64,000 nt of DNA, from contig PDSF01000029.1 in the NCBI GenBank assembly GCA_002748355.1, positions 1 to 64,000 of the forward strand. Reading direction: 5' to 3'. Numbering within the stretch: the first letter of the stretch is position 1; each line of letters starts with the position of its first letter. The position numbers were made by a program, and so were the translations under genes. The notes below the pieces were generated by a model. That model saw only the letters and a program-made list of their open reading frames with translations. It had not been told where the DNA came from and did not search any database. Positions 34,387 to 43,470 of the stretch are shown piece by piece. The stretch is from Planctomycetota bacterium (GTDB taxonomy: Bacteria > Planctomycetota > UBA1135 > GCA-002748355).

Positions 34387-37013
34387 TTAACCTCCTCGAT
34401 CGGCATAGAGAGCAAACTCTCACGTAGCCTCCATACATCCTTCATTCGGCCAAGGCGTTCACTCAGCTCGATCCGAAACAGCAGCAGCCGGGGATCCGGA
34501 CGTAAGCCAGCCTTGCGCAAGACTTGCTCACAGTCGTTCAAGACCTGAAAGGCCAGCTCAGCGCCACGGCTTTCCAATTCCGAGCCCGCTAGCTCTCCAC
34601 TCAAACGAACAAAAAGATCCCGCGCCCGAATCAAGGAATCGCCCGCGAGAACTCGCTGCACTAGCAGAGCGCGAAGAGCCTCCGTAGCCGCAACGATCCG
34701 CTGCACAGCAACCATGCGCCGAACCCGGTCGTATTCGCTCTTGGAGTTCGCAACGAGATCATCCGGAACCGCGTAGGCACGAATACGGTCGTCACTGGCG
34801 GCAAAGAGCATCCCCCCATGCACAGTCAGGTTGACCGGGTCACTGAGAGACGCCTTTTGGGTACTGATCGGCGAAAGAAGCAGGCGCGCTTGGTGCTCCC
34901 CGGTATCAGCCGAAAACACGTGGACCCAGCCATTGTCGGGTAGATAGATTCGTCCACCATGAACGACACCGCGTCCTTGATGGCGGCCTTCGAAGTAGCT
35001 CTCCAGGCTCTTCTCCCAGAGGCGCTTTCCCGACACAGCGCTAACGCACTGTAAATGGCTGCCAACTAGAAAAACTCGACCATCGACCGGGCCAATAAGC
35101 TCATCGAACTCCGATCTCCGGTACCCGACCTCTTTCCTTGGTAGCAGCCACTGCACCTTGCCCGTCTGCACCGACAAACAGAGCAAAGCGTCGCCATCGA
35201 GGGGGGCGACGATGACACGGTCCCGCTGCACGATCGGCCGCACAGGCTTCCAGTGCTCAAGCGCAACCGTTTGCACCCGATAGCCGAAGCCTCGCATCTG
35301 GACTCTTCTGGGCCTTGGCACCTGCTGATGCGGCGTCCGGGTCTCGTAGCGGCGCAGCCAGCACAACTTTAGGTCGGGAAGCCGAAAGGCCACGATGGCC
35401 CCAGCATTACTGGCGTGCACAAGTAGATCCCCAACAATGCGAGGACGCTGCACCGGCACCCGCAATAGCCTCGTCCCACCAGAGTGGACCGTTACCGTCG
35501 CCAATAGCTCCCCGGTATCCGCGTCGAGGCTCGCGATACGAAAGCTTCTGCCTTTGCGGACCGGGGCATAGAGGCGATCGCGATAACGAACAGGCGGCGT
35601 CTGGAAAAATATACGTTCCTGCGTCCCTGGAGGATTCGCCGTAACCCAAAGCGTCGCATTCTTCTTCAGGTCGAAGCAGGCGAGACGGTTCCTGTACGGA
35701 TAACGATTGCCATCCTGCAGCACGCGGTTCTCGACCGTGAAATAGAGACGGTCTCCATCACGGACGACCGCTGAGGTCCCATAATCCGTCGAGGCAAGGC
35801 GAGCGTGCAGTTGGCCTTCGTTCTTGGCTGACCGCGTCCTCGAACCAGACACAAGGTGTTCCCGAACAAGCATCCCCGAGACCGCATCGAGGACGACAAG
35901 CCTGTCCTTGTCCTTGAACATGAGCGCCGACCGCCCCTCTCCCAGCTGCCCAGAGAGCAGTCGCAGACCGGGACGGAAGGTCTTGCGTTTCGGGACGACC
36001 ATCCCCGCCGAGAAGGGGCTACCCCAGAAGACCCTCCGGTCTTCGTCGAGCGTCTTCTTACGCAGTCCGTAGGGGTCCTGATCGGTGAGGGCAAAGTCCC
36101 AGAGCGGGAAGAGCTTGAGCGAGCTGAGCGGCAACTCCTCACGGTCATCGCCACGACGCTCGCCACCGGAGCGGAGTCGAAATGCCGGATGATCCTTGAT
36201 CTGAGCGAAGGGCACGAGTTCGCCATTGACCCGAACCGCTCCGCCAGGCTCCTGCGCAAGCAAGTCCTGATATTGCTTATCGAAACGCGCCTTTTCCCCC
36301 AAAAGCGCCAGCCCATGCAGTTGACGCAGCCGAGCCCAGCGCTTCTGAGCATCTGAAAGATCCGGATAATCGAGAAGGAGACGTTCGCGTAAATACAGCG
36401 CGCGCTCAATCTCCCCACGAAGGGTCACCAGATCGGCGAGCAAGAGCACGAGTTCGGGTCCATACGAACTCGCGAAAAACACCTCGACCGCTCGCGCCAA
36501 GGCCTCGATGTCATCATTCGCGCGTGCGGCATCGAGAGCCTCCTTCGCCCGCGCATCGAAGCGCAGACGATAGACCTCGAGCCCTTCCGCAGGGAGGCGG
36601 CTCAGGAGGCGCTGGCAGTAGCGGGTAAAGGGGACATAGAGCCGCAGATTCTCCGAGTAGACCGAGTAGGCCGGATCGTCGAGCTTCTCAGGCCCGACTT
36701 CCACCGCCCGTCCCTCAAGCAAGTCCTGTAAGACCTCACAACCTTGCTCCCATTGATCACGGGCGAAGAAGTCGGAGACACGATCAAGAATACGGTTGAG
36801 GTTGGCGCTCTCGGGCAGCAGCAGAGTGCCCAGATCTACGGCCGCCTCCTTGCCGAGACCAGCCTCCCCAAGCCGAACAACTTCCCCGGCCTTGAGTACA
36901 GGTCGCGCTGGCTGCTGAGCCCAAAGCCCATGCCCCAGCCTGGGGCCTGCCACCGGAACAAGGAGCATCAGAGTGACCAGAGCGGCACGGGCAAAGCTTC
37001 GGCTCGGAATCAT
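34383..37013 (-). CDS. Secreted PQQ-like beta-propeller protein, 876 aa
   Basis: First gene of the ten-gene operon. A signal peptide (about 1-33) is followed by a helical region with TPR-like pairs (about 50-260). The rest is largely a beta-propeller of the PQQ/BamB type: VVLDAVSGMLVREHLVSG, IASLDADTGELLATVTVHSG, CLSVQTGKVQWLLPRKEVGY, LQCVSAVSGKRLWEKSLESY and VHVFSADTGEHQARLL. The motif A-x-D-x-x-T-G-x-x-x-W is followed but often without the tryptophan, so PQQ binding is unlikely. A helical tail ends the protein. The start ATG is at 37013. It overlaps the toroid gene by four bases. Confidence 0.78.
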   Translation of the reverse strand: MIPSRSFARAALVTLMLLVPVAGPRLGHGLWAQQPARPVLKAGEVVRLGEAGLGKEAAVDLGTLLLPESANLNRILDRVSDFFARDQWEQGCEVLQDLLEGRAVEVGPEKLDDPAYSVYSENLRLYVPFTRYCQRLLSRLPAEGLEVYRLRFDARAKEALDAARANDDIEALARAVEVFFASSYGPELVLLLADLVTLRGEIERALYLRERLLLDYPDLSDAQKRWARLRQLHGLALLGEKARFDKQYQDLLAQEPGGAVRVNGELVPFAQIKDHPAFRLRSGGERRGDDREELPLSSLKLFPLWDFALTDQDPYGLRKKTLDEDRRVFWGSPFSAGMVVPKRKTFRPGLRLLSGQLGEGRSALMFKDKDRLVVLDAVSGMLVREHLVSGSRTRSAKNEGQLHARLASTDYGTSAVVRDGDRLYFTVENRVLQDGNRYPYRNRLACFDLKKNATLWVTANPPGTQERIFFQTPPVRYRDRLYAPVRKGRSFRIASLDADTGELLATVTVHSGGTRLLRVPVQRPRIVGDLLVHASNAGAIVAFRLPDLKLCWLRRYETRTPHQQVPRPRRVQMRGFGYRVQTVALEHWKPVRPIVQRDRVIVAPLDGDALLCLSVQTGKVQWLLPRKEVGYRRSEFDELIGPVDGRVFLVGSHLQCVSAVSGKRLWEKSLESYFEGRHQGRGVVHGGRIYLPDNGWVHVFSADTGEHQARLLLSPISTQKASLSDPVNLTVHGGMLFAASDDRIRAYAVPDDLVANSKSEYDRVRRMVAVQRIVAATEALRALLVQRVLAGDSLIRARDLFVRLSGELAGSELESRGAELAFQVLNDCEQVLRKAGLRPDPRLLLFRIELSERLGRMKDVWRLRESLLSMPIEEVK

Positions 37014-37457
37014 CGGGGAAAGGCATCTCTAAGGCGGTGGCTTCGGAGGCTCGAAACGGCTTCCCACTCTAGCAGGACCTGGAGCAAGTATCGTGAGTTG
37101 CAGAGTGCCGGATTTCAGCTGCCTTGGCGCTGGAAAAACGCCCGAGAATCTCAGAATGGGAGTGTCAGATGAACGGTGTAAACGGCTTCCGGCTGATCCT
37201 GCCGATGCGACCGAGGCCCCAGCCAACGAGAACCGATGGCACCTGGTCCGCTGCGCAGCTGCTCCGCGGCTTGGGCCTGGGGCGACAATCCGAAAACCGC
37301 TGGTCATGATCAGATACTCGCGGTTTCTCGTGGTCGCCAACACCCCAAGGAAGCGCAGAAGACGATGCCCTGCCGCCGTGCGACTTCCCCGAGCACCTGC
37401 TAGGTTCGGCAGCTCGACTGCTACCGGACGCCACCTCTGCTACGGGCCCGCTCGCCG
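37014..37457. other. Intergenic, 444 bp, divergent promoters expected
   Basis: It separates the leftward ten-gene operon from the rightward HEAT/propeller gene, so it should hold both promoters. No convincing -35/-10 pair is visible. It contains the second copy (37098-37139) of the motif seen at 9606-9646, 85 bp upstream of the operon's first start codon. Confidence 0.4.
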
Positions 37458-40157
37458 ATGACTCGCACCTTTCCCTGGATCTCCCCATTCACCCTGGCCC
37501 TACTGTCCCTCGGGCTCTTTGCCGCTGACGGTTCTGCTCTACCCCAGGAGCAGAGCCCGAGAAAGAGCGAGAACAGCGCTCCCCAAGGCGAAAAAGCAAA
37601 GGCCACGCCAGAGATCAAGGGCAGCGAGGACGATGCCGGTGCCGCGAAACCAAAGGCGCCTCGCCCTCCGGCCACGGAAAAGACCCTGGCCCCCTACCTA
37701 TCCAAGGGCTTTCTCGGGCGCCTACTCGTGGCCCCCAAAATCCTGGCCCTTCCGGAGGAGACCCTAGCAACGCGCTACCTGCCGCTGCTAACCGGCGACG
37801 GCAAATTCCTGACCCTCAAAGTGCGCAACCTAGTCTCCGGCCTGGGCGACGTGCGCTATGTCGAGCGCGAACGCAGTGAACGCACACTTCTGAAGCTCGG
37901 CCCCTCCATTGCCCTCATCCTCGAAGCCGAAAAAGCGAAGGTCCGTGATACCGAGGCTCGTATTCGCCTCGATCGAGTTCTTAGCAAACTGTCCAAAATG
38001 GGCAACGAGGACATCCTGCGGAAGGCTCTCTATGCGCGAGGTCTGGCCGAGGCCCTCGAATACCGCGAGGGCGAGCAAGTCACGCGGGCCCTGCTTTCAG
38101 GACTCGACCACCTCGACGCCCGGGTACGCATCGCAGCCATCCGCTCCCTCGGCACCCGCTTAGAAGATCCAGCCAATGCCAACGCCTACGGCGAACAGGC
38201 GATCAAGGGGCTAGAAGTCGAGCTACAAAGCCAGGATCTGCAGCTCCGCAACGCCATCACCGTCAGCTTGGGAGCGATGCCACTCGCGAAAACCCGCGCC
38301 AAGCTCATCGAAATCGCCAGCCATGCCTCAGCCCCGCTCAGCCACCGGCTCCTAGCACTCCGACTCCTCTCGGAGCGGATGGAAGCCGCCGCCTTCTCCG
38401 AACTCGCCTCACAACTTAGCGCCGCCAAAGGTGGCGCAGTTGAGCTCGCACTGCTGAAGGAGAGTCACGGCTTCTTCCTCGAAATGCTTCAGCCACAACC
38501 GAAGCAGCGAGAAGAGCCAAGAAAACAGCCGGAACAAGCATCTCCAGAGCCCGCTCAAAACCCAGAGCCCCCCGTAGCAAAGGCCAGCGCCCAAACAGGG
38601 GAGCAGGAGCCGATAAGCGCTCAAGAAAACGCGCCACTGACGGCAAGCCCCAAGCTTCCCCGCATCCAACTCGGGTTCATGGACGGCGGCGTATTCGAAT
38701 CTGTTCTGCAAGGCATGCGCCGCGACCGCATCCTGGTCGCGCCAAGCTCCGAGGTCGCCGCTCTCGGTCAGCTGCGCCTGCCTCGCGCCTCCATCGAAAC
38801 CATCATCTACGTCGATAACGCCAAGACCAAAGGAGCCCCGCAGCCCACCCTCGTCTTCCGAAGTGGAACCCTCGTAGCCGTCCAGGACTTGAGACAAGTA
38901 GACGGTCGCATCCATGGGCAAGCGCTCGGACACAAGCTCGATGCGCCGGCCTCCCTGCTGACCCGTCTCAAACCCAGCCCCGGCGCTCGAGGGGCACCTG
39001 GCGGCAGCCGCGAACACGACCAGCTGCGTATTCCAGGAAGCAAGGCCCCTATCGATGGCGAGCTGGGAGCGATCTCTCAAAGCGGCTTCAAGTTCGTCGA
39101 CAGCAAAGGCAAGCAGCAAAACCTAGCCTGGGATCAGTTTGAGTCCCTGGTTCTGCAGCTACGCCCCGAAAGCTCTCCGCAAGAACCGGGCGACCTGGGG
39201 CAGTTCGTTCAGGCCAACCTGATCGACAAGCAAGTGGTTGTGGGCTACCTCCTCGACCTAAGCCCAGAGCGCCTCGTCCTCGCCAGCCCCGCACTCGGAG
39301 TCGTAAAGCTGCCGAGCCAGAATCTCTTGCGGATCGACATGTCCCACTCTGGTCGTGCGCAAACCGGATTCACCCTCATTACCGACTCCAACATGATGGA
39401 GGTCTTCGAGATCGACGGCGAAGGCCAGCGTGTTTGGACACTAGAAGCCCTCTATGCCCCAGTCGCGGCCAAGCCGACCCCAAGTGGGAACGTCCTCGTC
39501 GTGGAGCAAGAAGATAACGCTGTGCGCGAATACGACCGGGATGGAACGGCCGCATGGGAATACCCCGAGTTTCAAGGGAAGATAGACAGGGATAAGGAGC
39601 TAAACGATCCCCGCGATGCCGATCGCCTCAGCAATGGCAACACCCTGATCACGGATTACGGAAACGCGCGGGTGATCGAAGTAAGCCCAGAGCACGAAAT
39701 CGTGTGGAGCTACGGAGGCAAGCGAAGGAAAGCCCTATCCTTCGAGCCCTACAACGCCGATCGCCTCAGCAACGGCAACACCCTGATCACCGACTACGGC
39801 GGCAGCCGTATCATCGAGGTCGATCGAAAGGGAGAGATCGTCTGGGAATATAAGGGGCTCAGCTATCCCTCAGACGCCGACCGGTTGCCCAATGGCAACA
39901 CCCTGGTCGTATGCAGCAGACCCGCACAAGTCATCGAAATATCCCCAGGAGGCCAGATCGTGTGGGAGCTCAAGGGAAAGAATGGACTTCGCACGCCAGT
40001 CGCAGTGGAACGCCTCCCCGACGGAACGACAATGGTCTGTGACATCGCAGGCAACGGCAAGGATGAAAAGGGAGGGCAAATCCGCTTCTTCAATCGTGCC
40101 GGGCGCCAAACGCGAAAGATCCCATGTGATTTTCCCCAGTGCGCGAAACGCTATTGA
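37458..40157 (+). CDS. Secreted HEAT-repeat and beta-propeller protein, 899 aa
   Basis: Signal peptide (about 1-28), then HEAT-like helical repeats in residues about 90-340 (ALLSGLDHLDARVRIAAIRS, LQSQDLQLRNAITVSLGAMP). A proline/glutamate-rich linker (about 345-395) and a beta-rich middle follow. The C-terminal propeller begins near 640. Its blades carry a repeated D-A-D-R-L-x-N-G-N-T-L core followed by a VIEV-type strand and IVWxY/L, like the arylsulfotransferase/NHL-type blades. Two blades are nearly identical at DNA level (39618 and 39756, 138 bp apart), with a third at 39876. It is divergent from the large operon and closed by a strong terminator overlapping its stop. Confidence 0.72.
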   Translation: MTRTFPWISPFTLALLSLGLFAADGSALPQEQSPRKSENSAPQGEKAKATPEIKGSEDDAGAAKPKAPRPPATEKTLAPYLSKGFLGRLLVAPKILALPEETLATRYLPLLTGDGKFLTLKVRNLVSGLGDVRYVERERSERTLLKLGPSIALILEAEKAKVRDTEARIRLDRVLSKLSKMGNEDILRKALYARGLAEALEYREGEQVTRALLSGLDHLDARVRIAAIRSLGTRLEDPANANAYGEQAIKGLEVELQSQDLQLRNAITVSLGAMPLAKTRAKLIEIASHASAPLSHRLLALRLLSERMEAAAFSELASQLSAAKGGAVELALLKESHGFFLEMLQPQPKQREEPRKQPEQASPEPAQNPEPPVAKASAQTGEQEPISAQENAPLTASPKLPRIQLGFMDGGVFESVLQGMRRDRILVAPSSEVAALGQLRLPRASIETIIYVDNAKTKGAPQPTLVFRSGTLVAVQDLRQVDGRIHGQALGHKLDAPASLLTRLKPSPGARGAPGGSREHDQLRIPGSKAPIDGELGAISQSGFKFVDSKGKQQNLAWDQFESLVLQLRPESSPQEPGDLGQFVQANLIDKQVVVGYLLDLSPERLVLASPALGVVKLPSQNLLRIDMSHSGRAQTGFTLITDSNMMEVFEIDGEGQRVWTLEALYAPVAAKPTPSGNVLVVEQEDNAVREYDRDGTAAWEYPEFQGKIDRDKELNDPRDADRLSNGNTLITDYGNARVIEVSPEHEIVWSYGGKRRKALSFEPYNADRLSNGNTLITDYGGSRIIEVDRKGEIVWEYKGLSYPSDADRLPNGNTLVVCSRPAQVIEISPGGQIVWELKGKNGLRTPVAVERLPDGTTMVCDIAGNGKDEKGGQIRFFNRAGRQTRKIPCDFPQCAKRY

Positions 40158-40185
40158 GGCCCCATTCTTGGAGGGCCCTCAATAG
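40151..40185 (+). terminator. Hairpin terminator between convergent genes
   Basis: CTATTGAGG (40151-40159) pairs with CCTCAATAG (40177-40185), continued inward by C/G pairs. The stem contains the stop codon of the HEAT/propeller gene. It probably also serves the convergent pyrF gene. Confidence 0.7.
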
Positions 40186-40222
40186 CTAATAGCTCGCGGG
40201 AAGGACCAAGGGCGCGGCGACC

Positions 40223-41125
40223 TCAATGGCCGCCAGCAGAGCGCTGAAAACCTGGGATACCCCGGCGGAAAGCCGCGAGTGTCGCCTCGGCCTTTTCCCT
40301 GACCTTGGCTTCCCAGCCTAGGTCGTCCACCTCAAAGCACTGGGCCAGTCCGCGACTCATCGGAACGATCACACCAAGCCCATCCTTATCGCAGGCCTGC
40401 GCCACGGCGTCGATATCACCACCTTGCGCGCCGATCCCCGGGCATAGCAAGAAGGAGCTTGGTAGCGCCGCACGCATCTCCGCAAGCAGCTGCGGCCGAG
40501 TGGCACCGACCACAGCGCCGACAGGGCCATAAGCTTCGCCCGAACCAAGACAGTCGGCATTCCACTGCCGGATCGCAGAGGCGACCTCCAGGTAGAGCGC
40601 TTGGCCATGGGCATCGGTAAAGCCTTGGAACTGCGCCCAGCTCGGGTTCGAGGTCACGCACAGCACAAAGATGCCATACCGGGTGGCCTTATCGATACGC
40701 TCACTACGGCAGTATTCGAGAAAGGGCAATATCGAATCGGCCCCCAGATAGGGATTCACCGTCAAACAATCGGCCCACTGAAAATGCGCCTGCGCATAAG
40801 CTTGCGCAGTCGAGCCGATATCACCTCGCTTGACATCGCCGATCACGCTGAGCCCTCGCTCTCGCGCCTGCTCACAGAGCTTGCTATAGAGGCCAAAGCC
40901 CTCGGCCCCGAAAATCTCGAAGAAGGCAATCTGCGGCTTCACACCAACGATGTAATCGCCCAGAACATCCATCAGCCGCTCGTAGAAGGACTGGATCCCA
41001 TCGATCTCGTCGCCCTGCTGAAACGCCCTGGGCATGTTCTCCGGACGGGGATCGATCCCTAAAACCAGCGGAGATCGCTTCTTGCGAATGCTCTCGGAGA
41101 GCTGAGATACGTAGTCATGCGTCAT
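40223..41125 (-). CDS. pyrF: Orotidine 5'-phosphate decarboxylase, type 2, 300 aa
   Basis: Last step of UMP synthesis: decarboxylation of OMP, in the cytosol. The catalytic signature SVIGDVKRGDIGSTAQAYAQ is intact (D-x-K-x-x-D). LVLGIDPRPENMP near the start, VGVKPQIAFFEIFGAEG, VNPYLGADSI, VGATRPQLL and LCPGIGAQGGD complete the type 2 (PyrF_2) pattern. The length of about 300 aa also fits type 2, since type 1 is about 230 aa. The ATG is at 41125. It stands alone between the HEAT/propeller gene (convergent) and the CAP-like gene. Confidence 0.93.
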   Translation of the reverse strand: MTHDYVSQLSESIRKKRSPLVLGIDPRPENMPRAFQQGDEIDGIQSFYERLMDVLGDYIVGVKPQIAFFEIFGAEGFGLYSKLCEQARERGLSVIGDVKRGDIGSTAQAYAQAHFQWADCLTVNPYLGADSILPFLEYCRSERIDKATRYGIFVLCVTSNPSWAQFQGFTDAHGQALYLEVASAIRQWNADCLGSGEAYGPVGAVVGATRPQLLAEMRAALPSSFLLCPGIGAQGGDIDAVAQACDKDGLGVIVPMSRGLAQCFEVDDLGWEAKVREKAEATLAAFRRGIPGFQRSAGGH

Positions 41126-41226
41126 GCTTACTTTTCCGATCCCTTAACCGGCCGCCAGAAATATGCGCACGGCGACAAAGCAGCGAATCCGGCCTTCTGT
41201 CATTCGTGGGCCTTCTCAAGAGCCTG

Positions 41227-42546
41227 TCAACGATTAGTTTCAAAACACCAAAGGAGGCGCCCATCCTGATAGTCGAGGCGGAACTTGCACTCGACCCAGT
41301 AACGACGATGCCGATCGAGCCTTTTATCCGGGACAAAGAACGCCGTTTGCAAGTTCTCTGGCAATGCCGAGCTCACTGGCCGGTCCGGCGTAAAGGTTTG
41401 ACCAGTCAACGGCTTCTTACGCCGCTTGTCTTGCCAGACCGTGAACTTGATGCGCCGCAGATCGACCCGCCCAAAGTGCACGAGGATCGGCACGCCGCGG
41501 GTCTTCTTCCAGAACTGAGGATCCTCTTCGACGTAGGGCTGCTCGCCGATTGCCACACGCGGCACCTCCACCTGGCCGGGTGCCGGCGAGACCAAGATCT
41601 CCGGGTAACGGCGCACTTCGGGCCCCCCCAAGAGAATCGTCGAGACCGCCAGCCCCTCCTTGCTAGCGCAGCCGAAGCCAAAGCCCTTCGACGCCGTCCC
41701 CAGCCAATAGAGCCGCGAAACCATGCACTGCTGCAACTGGGCAATCGCCTGCAAGGGATCGGCAACGGGACGCAGCACCGGGCGCTCGAAAACCTTGTTC
41801 ACCCGGTCCGGGAACGGAGTCCAGGGCCGATCAAAGGCGTAAGAGCTCAGCAGCGCCTGCTGGGCCAGGCTTTGCATCTCACGAGCCCGTGACGGCTCGA
41901 GTCGCGTCGGGGCCAGCCCTGCCCGCATCCGCACCCGGTTGAAGGCGAGCAGCGCCTGCCACTGCTCGTCACTGACTCCAGGAGTGCGAGCATCTTTACG
42001 CAACTTGAGCCAGGTCCGGCCATCGCGTTGCTCGAAGCGGTAGTAGGCCATGTGCTCGTTCCATGGCACCAGTCGCAGGACGTGATGCCGAAAGAAACTG
42101 CCTTCGCCAAAACGAATCCAGTCCTCATCTCCGTCTGGGCGCCCATCGAGATCACCATCCAGAATGGTGACCGTGACTTGGTCTAGGCGCGCCGTCCATG
42201 CCCGCCCCGGAGCGATCCACCAGTCATCGTCCGCGAACCACAGCAGCCAGGGCTTTGTGTCCTCGTAACCGACCTGCACGACCTTCGGCTTCTTCCCGGT
42301 GACCCGAACATCGACCTCGCCATCACCATTGGAATCGATGCGCAGCCCCTTGCGCTCGCGGACCACGACATAGTCACCCTTCACCACCTCCTTGGGCAAA
42401 CTCTCACCGACCCGATGCACGAGGGCCAGTGGCACGCAGCCATACTCATCAAACTTGGCACTCCGCAGCGAAGCAGGCCCAGGCATCGGATCCTGAGCAG
42501 GCAGAGTCGTGGCGAAAAAGAGAAGCGTCGGGAGGAGGAAGCGCAT
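41227..42546 (-). CDS. Secreted CAP (SCP/PR1)-like protein with calcium-loop motifs, 439 aa
   Basis: Signal peptide from the ATG at 42546 (MRFLLPTLLFFATTLPAQ). Two EF-hand/dockerin-like loops follow: DSNGDGEVD and DGDLDGRPDGDED, matching D-x-D/N-x-D-G-x-x-D. The middle has the CAP-superfamily start ALLAFNRVRMRAGLAPTRLE with a downstream helix (SRAREMQSLAQQALLSSYAF) and RLYWLGTASKGFGFGCAS in place of the usual H-x-x-x-L-x-x-x-x-x-x-x-G-x-G. The CAP active-site histidines are not obvious. The C-terminal 130 residues are beta-rich. It lies downstream of the BatC-D-E cluster on the same strand, 162 bp after batE, so co-transcription is possible. Confidence 0.6.
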   Translation of the reverse strand: MRFLLPTLLFFATTLPAQDPMPGPASLRSAKFDEYGCVPLALVHRVGESLPKEVVKGDYVVVRERKGLRIDSNGDGEVDVRVTGKKPKVVQVGYEDTKPWLLWFADDDWWIAPGRAWTARLDQVTVTILDGDLDGRPDGDEDWIRFGEGSFFRHHVLRLVPWNEHMAYYRFEQRDGRTWLKLRKDARTPGVSDEQWQALLAFNRVRMRAGLAPTRLEPSRAREMQSLAQQALLSSYAFDRPWTPFPDRVNKVFERPVLRPVADPLQAIAQLQQCMVSRLYWLGTASKGFGFGCASKEGLAVSTILLGGPEVRRYPEILVSPAPGQVEVPRVAIGEQPYVEEDPQFWKKTRGVPILVHFGRVDLRRIKFTVWQDKRRKKPLTGQTFTPDRPVSSALPENLQTAFFVPDKRLDRHRRYWVECKFRLDYQDGRLLWCFETNR

Positions 42547-42708
42547 ATTCGAGTCCTTCACTACCAGCGGACTGTCGAAAAATCTCGCCAGTGAAAGCGT
42601 GCGTTTTCAACAGCCTGTTAGGAGCCGGGCAAGCTTAGCAAGCCATAGACATAGTCGCACGGCAGCGCAGAGCACGGCTTGACAGCGGAGATCGCTCGAA
42701 CCGAGAGT

Positions 42709-43470
42709 TCAGTAGAGCCCGAGCCGATCACGGGCCACCCATCCGCGCACGCCACGTCCTTCGACCCGGAGCCAGGCGGGTGTCGCCTCGAGCACGCGGA
42801 CGGAGACTCCCGCGCCCAGGCGCGCCTTGGGTTCCAGTGCATCCCGCGGCTCGGCAAAAATCGGCGTGCGGTCCCCGAAGACAATGGCATGGCTCTGGGT
42901 ACCACCGCGCTGGGCTTCATCGAGCCCCCTCGCCGAGTACAGGGCAGCGCTACCCACGAGCGCCAAGAGCAGGCCAAAGATGAGCAGGCCCGGTTTTCGT
43001 CGCAATAAGGCCACAGTCATCAGGAGTAGCCCCAAGACTTCGCAGGTCAGCCCAAGCCATAGCCAGTCGCCCGATCGCCATTGCGCGAACTCGTCGCGGA
43101 GCTGGCCAAGTAGCCCCTGGCTTTCGTCTGGCCCGATGCCGAGCCGTTGCCGCGCAAGACCGAGGTTGAAGCTCAGCTCCTCGCTGCTGCGCAGGACACG
43201 CGCCGCCCGCTCATAACGCCAGATGGCGACCGCATATTCTCCCAGGCGAAAAGCGCAGTTACCGAGGTTGTATTCGACGCGTGCATCGCCGTCCTCTTGC
43301 TCGGAGAGATAACGCTGCCAGCTCTGCGCTGCGCTTTTGTATTCGCCAGCACGATAAGATCGCTCGGCCTGCGCCAGCAGGCCAGGAGCATCCTCCATAG
43401 CCTGGGCTACGGACGTCAGCAACAAGGCCAGGAAGCAAAGCAGCCATAGACCGCGCCGAGACCGCTTCAT
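42709..43470 (-). CDS. batE: BatE-like TPR/SH3 membrane protein, 253 aa
   Basis: Signal peptide or first helix (LLCFLALLLTSVAQA), two TPR repeats (LLAQAERSYRAGEYKSAAQS and VEYNLGNCAFRLGEYAVAIW), two central transmembrane helices (about 135-175) and a C-terminal SH3-like domain (VFGDRTPIFAEPRD through VEGRGVRGWVARDRLGLY). This TPR, two-helix, SH3 order is that of BatE in the Bacteroides aerotolerance cluster. The ATG overlaps the batD stop. Role: accessory envelope protein thought to work with BatA-D; the molecular activity is unknown. Confidence 0.82.
   Translation of the reverse strand: MKRSRRGLWLLCFLALLLTSVAQAMEDAPGLLAQAERSYRAGEYKSAAQSWQRYLSEQEDGDARVEYNLGNCAFRLGEYAVAIWRYERAARVLRSSEELSFNLGLARQRLGIGPDESQGLLGQLRDEFAQWRSGDWLWLGLTCEVLGLLLMTVALLRRKPGLLIFGLLLALVGSAALYSARGLDEAQRGGTQSHAIVFGDRTPIFAEPRDALEPKARLGAGVSVRVLEATPAWLRVEGRGVRGWVARDRLGLY

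Noticed and set aside
42562..42708. TTGACA box near 42680 as a plus-strand promoter
   Set aside because: There is no matching -10 box and no plus-strand gene downstream.
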